Below, piece after piece: positions 16,622 to 18,647 of a stretch of 18,647 bases of DNA. Every line of letters begins with the position of its first letter. Position 1 is the first letter of the stretch. Under the pieces are notes generated by a model. That model saw only the letters and a list, made by a program, of their open reading frames with translations. It ran no database searches and was not told the origin of the DNA. The DNA comes from Candidatus Schekmanbacteria bacterium (GTDB taxonomy: Bacteria; Schekmanbacteria; GWA2-38-11; J061): positions 1 through 18,647 of the forward strand of contig RFHX01000038.1 of NCBI GenBank assembly GCA_003695725.1. The letters run 5' to 3'. Position numbers and translations under genes: made by a program.

Positions 16622-16915
16622 TTATACACCTTCAAAAATTTCTATTTTATGTCCTTCCTTCAATGTCACCACAGCTTTTTTAGTGTCAGGCCTTTTTCCT
16701 TCATGCCGTCCAAATCTTTTCCTTTTGCCTTTGCGGCACTGGATATTGACCTTTTCCACAGACACATTGAAAATTGCTTCCACAGCACTTTTTATCTGAA
16801 TCTTATTTGCTTTGCTGTGAACTAAAAATGTAACTTTATTTTGTGTATCCTTTTGAAGGTTGCTTTTTTCCGTTAAAATTGGATACCTTATTATCTCAAA
16901 ATTGTTTAACTGCAA
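16622..16915 (-). CDS. rplW: 50S ribosomal protein L23
   Basis: Protein uL23, 97 residues, at the tunnel exit where SRP and trigger factor dock. It has IIRYPILTEKSN, FLVHSKANKIQIKSAVEAIF, VEKVNIQCRKGKRKRFGR and an ending typical of the family. The start is TTG at 16915-16913, 7 nt after a perfect AAGGAGG. The first 10 nt overlap the 3' end of rplD, so the SD is within rplD codons. Confidence 0.96.
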   Translation of the reverse strand: MQLNNFEIIRYPILTEKSNLQKDTQNKVTFLVHSKANKIQIKSAVEAIFNVSVEKVNIQCRKGKRKRFGRHEGKRPDTKKAVVTLKEGHKIEIFEGV

Positions 16916-17535
16916 TTTAATACCTCCTTGAGAAGGTCAACATCCTTTTGAAGTAATATCACCTTTTCATAGCGCAAAATATCATATGCGTTAGGATGCT
17001 TTAAATTCATAACCTTTACACCACTTATATTGCGTGCTGATTTCTCAACAATTTCATCTCTCTCTGCCAAAAGCAGTAATGCTGAACGATTTACTCCAAG
17101 TCTTTTTAAAATTGCATTCATCTCTCTCGTTTTGATTTCTTCCAAGCCAAAATTATCAACAACTATGAGATTTTCTTCTTCAATTTTGATTTTAAATGCA
17201 TTCCTCAATGCAGATTTACGCATTTTTTTCGGTATCGTAAATGAATAATCTCTTGGAAGAGGTCCAAAAATCGTACCCCCTCCGATTCTGACAGGAGACC
17301 TCCTGGACCCGGCACGAGCCCTTCCTGTCCCTTTTTGCCTGTATAGCTTCTTTGTACTATAAGCAACAGCTCCTCTTGGTTTTGCATAAGCAGTGCCGCT
17401 TCTTTCACCTGCGAGCTTGCTTACTACACTTTGCTGAATGAGCTTCAATGCTTTTTCATTTCGGCTATCCTTATCTGAAAGGGGCAACTCAACCTTTCCT
17501 ATTTCTTCATTTTTGTTGTTAACAATTTTGATCAT
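16906..17535 (-). CDS. rplD: 50S ribosomal protein L4
   Basis: Protein uL4, 209 residues, whose loop reaches the exit tunnel; in E. coli it also regulates the S10 operon. Core motif YRQKGTGRARAGSRRSP (65-81), then GGGTIFGPLPRDYSFTIPKK and RKSALRNAFKIK, and a C-terminal NAYDILRYEKVILLQKDVDL. Just before QKGTG it has KKLY where E. coli has KKPW. ATG is 14 nt after the rplC stop with a poor SD. The last codons carry the rplW SD. Confidence 0.97.
   Translation of the reverse strand: MIKIVNNKNEEIGKVELPLSDKDSRNEKALKLIQQSVVSKLAGERSGTAYAKPRGAVAYSTKKLYRQKGTGRARAGSRRSPVRIGGGTIFGPLPRDYSFTIPKKMRKSALRNAFKIKIEEENLIVVDNFGLEEIKTREMNAILKRLGVNRSALLLLAERDEIVEKSARNISGVKVMNLKHPNAYDILRYEKVILLQKDVDLLKEVLNCS
16923..16929 (-). 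promoter_or_regulatory. Shine-Dalgarno of rplW inside rplD
   Basis: AAGGAGG on the minus strand, encoded within the last codons of rplD (Lys-Glu-Val), 7 nt before the TTG of rplW. It fixes the TTG start and means ribosomes finishing rplD pass directly over the rplW initiation site. Confidence 0.75.
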
Positions 17536-17549
17536 AACTCGTTATCCAA

Positions 17550-18170
17550 TCAATGTTTAATAGACTCTTTAATAAGTATTATTCCACCTTTTGGTCCCGG
17601 TACTGCACCTTTTATCAGAATAAGATTCTTCTCCGGTATAACCGACTGAATAGATAATCCCTGCACAGTTACCCTTCTATTGCCCATATGCCCCGGCATC
17701 TTTCTTCCTTTAACTGTCCTTGCCGGTTTCTTACATCCTATTGAACCAACAGCCCTATGAAATCTTGAACCATGTGTTGCAGGTCCACCGCTAAAATTAT
17801 GTCTCTTAACAACACCTGCAAAGCCCTTCCCCTTGGATGTTCCTACTACATCAACACGCTCACCTTCTTTAAAAATATCTGCCTTAATTTGCTGACCTGA
17901 TGAATAATCATTGATGTTTTCAATTCTTACCTCTCTAAGAACTCTCATAGGTTCTGAATTGTATTTCTTGAAATGGCCCTCAATAGGTTTTTTAGGTTTT
18001 TTTATCTTCTCTCCAAACCCTAACTGGATACTGTTATAGCCATCCGTTTCTAAAGTCTTAATCTGAACAACTGTACAAGGACCTGCAGAAACTGCAGTTA
18101 CAGGGATTACTTCCCCCTCTTTGCTAAAAACCTGCGTCATTCCTATTTTTTTACCTATTATTGCCTTCAT
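17550..18170 (-). CDS. rplC: 50S ribosomal protein L3
   Basis: Protein uL3, 206 residues, an early 50S assembly protein reaching toward the peptidyl transferase centre. It begins MKAIIGKKIGMTQVFSKEGE, has VSAGPCTVVQIKT, the central GTSKGKGFAGVVKRHNFSGG and THGSRFHRAVGSIGCKKPAR, the loop GRKMPGHMGNRRVTVQ, and the ending KGAVPGPKGGIILIKES. All are canonical. ATG has a weak ATGGGA site upstream. Confidence 0.98.
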   Translation of the reverse strand: MKAIIGKKIGMTQVFSKEGEVIPVTAVSAGPCTVVQIKTLETDGYNSIQLGFGEKIKKPKKPIEGHFKKYNSEPMRVLREVRIENINDYSSGQQIKADIFKEGERVDVVGTSKGKGFAGVVKRHNFSGGPATHGSRFHRAVGSIGCKKPARTVKGRKMPGHMGNRRVTVQGLSIQSVIPEKNLILIKGAVPGPKGGIILIKESIKH

Positions 18171-18196
18171 CTTTGTTTTCCCATAAACTATATATA

Positions 18197-18517
18197 TTAA
18201 CTTCCCGGCTTTGGAAGCTTTATCTCAACATTAACACCTGCTGAAAGAGTTAATTTCATAAGTTCATCTACAGTCTGAGGCGTTGGTTCTAAAATATCCA
18301 ACAACCTTTTGTGCGTTCTAATTTCAAATTGCTCTCTCGATTTCTTATTTACATGAGGCGAACGCAACACCGTATACCTTGAAATCCTCGTTGGCAGAGG
18401 TATAGGACCAGCAACTTTTGCACCTGTCCGCACCGCTGTGTTCACGATCTCTTCAGCAGACTTATCAAGAAGTTTATGGTCGTACGCCTTCAACCTTATT
18501 CTTATTCGCTGTTCCAT
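18197..18517 (-). CDS. rpsJ: 30S ribosomal protein S10
   Basis: Protein uS10 (NusE), 106 residues, a 30S head protein that also joins transcription antitermination complexes through NusB. It begins [20 protein letters not shown], contains [20 protein letters not shown] and [20 protein letters not shown], and ends [15 protein letters not shown] has an AAAGGT site upstream. It lies 30 nt after tuf, so the str and S10 blocks are joined. Confidence 0.98.
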   Translation of the reverse strand: MEQRIRIRLKAYDHKLLDKSAEEIVNTAVRTGAKVAGPIPLPTRISRYTVLRSPHVNKKSREQFEIRTHKRLLDILEPTPQTVDELMKLTLSAGVNVEIKLPKPGS

Positions 18518-18547
18518 ATCTACCTTTTCTCGCTCTGTCCCTATTTA

Positions 18548-18647
18548 CTATTTTATAATTTCGCTGACTACACCTGCGCCTACGGTTCTTCCACCTTCTC
18601 TTATTGCAAAACGAAGCTCCTTCTCCATTGCTATGGGCGTTATCAAC
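18548..18647 (-). CDS. tuf: Elongation factor Tu, C-terminal end (partial)
   Basis: The last 33 residues of EF-Tu plus the stop codon; the rest lies right of the window. The frame reads [20 protein letters not shown] followed by [12 protein letters not shown] and TAG, the conserved end of the third beta-barrel domain. EF-Tu delivers aminoacyl-tRNA to the ribosome. Finding tuf directly upstream of rpsJ matches the str-S10 arrangement (rpsL-rpsG-fusA-tuf), so those genes are expected just outside the window. Confidence 0.93.
   Translation of the reverse strand, partial: LITPIAMEKELRFAIREGGRTVGAGVVSEIIK

Overview
The window is a bacterial chromosome segment. It is AT-rich throughout, with A/T-ending codons and gaps of a few to a few tens of bases between genes. 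Most of it (about 3.45 kb to the right edge, all on the minus strand) is one uninterrupted str/S10/spc/alpha ribosomal protein locus. Read in the direction of transcription (right to left), the order is: tuf (3' end only), rpsJ, rplC, rplD, rplW, rplB, rpsS, rplV, rpsC, rplP, rpmC, rpsQ, rplN, rplX, rplE, rpsN, rpsH, rplF, rplR, rpsE, rpmD, rplO, secY, adk, map, infA, rpmJ, rpsM, rpsK, rpsD, rpoA, rplQ. Nothing expected is missing and nothing foreign is inserted. The adk-map-infA-rpmJ block sits between secY and rpsM, as in Firmicutes and many other phyla. The ribosomal proteins with zinc-binding variants (S4, S14, L24, L36) and adenylate kinase all keep Cys-type metal sites. I cannot name the phylum from sequence alone. 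An AT-rich, possibly uncultivated lineage fits.

The left 3.5 kb is ordinary chromosomal flank. It holds the 3' end of a TPR-repeat protein (+), a sugar phosphate isomerase/epimerase-like TIM barrel (-), then a divergent two-gene unit (+) made of rarA (replication-associated AAA+ ATPase) and a membrane-anchored YdcF/DUF218 protein. The YdcF reading frame runs 90 bp into the 3' end of rplQ from the opposite strand.

The long locus works as a unit. Ribosomal proteins of both subunits are co-expressed with the Sec channel SecY, adenylate kinase, methionine aminopeptidase, IF-1 and the RNA polymerase alpha subunit. Many junctions are 0-30 nt or overlap (rplD/rplW, adk/map, infA/rpmJ), and Shine-Dalgarno (SD) sequences often lie inside the 3' end of the preceding gene, which points to translational coupling.

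Non-ATG starts are frequent. TTG starts are seen for the isomerase gene, rpsD, rpsE, rplR, rpsC and rplW, GTG starts for rpsM and secY, and a possible ATT start for rarA. There is no gene-free stretch longer than about 90 bp. I saw no tRNA, rRNA, CRISPR array, insertion sequence or clear terminator hairpin. No undescribed system is evident. The points worth a second look are start-codon usage, the convergent overlap, an acidic linker in RpoA and a shortened zinc motif in S4.
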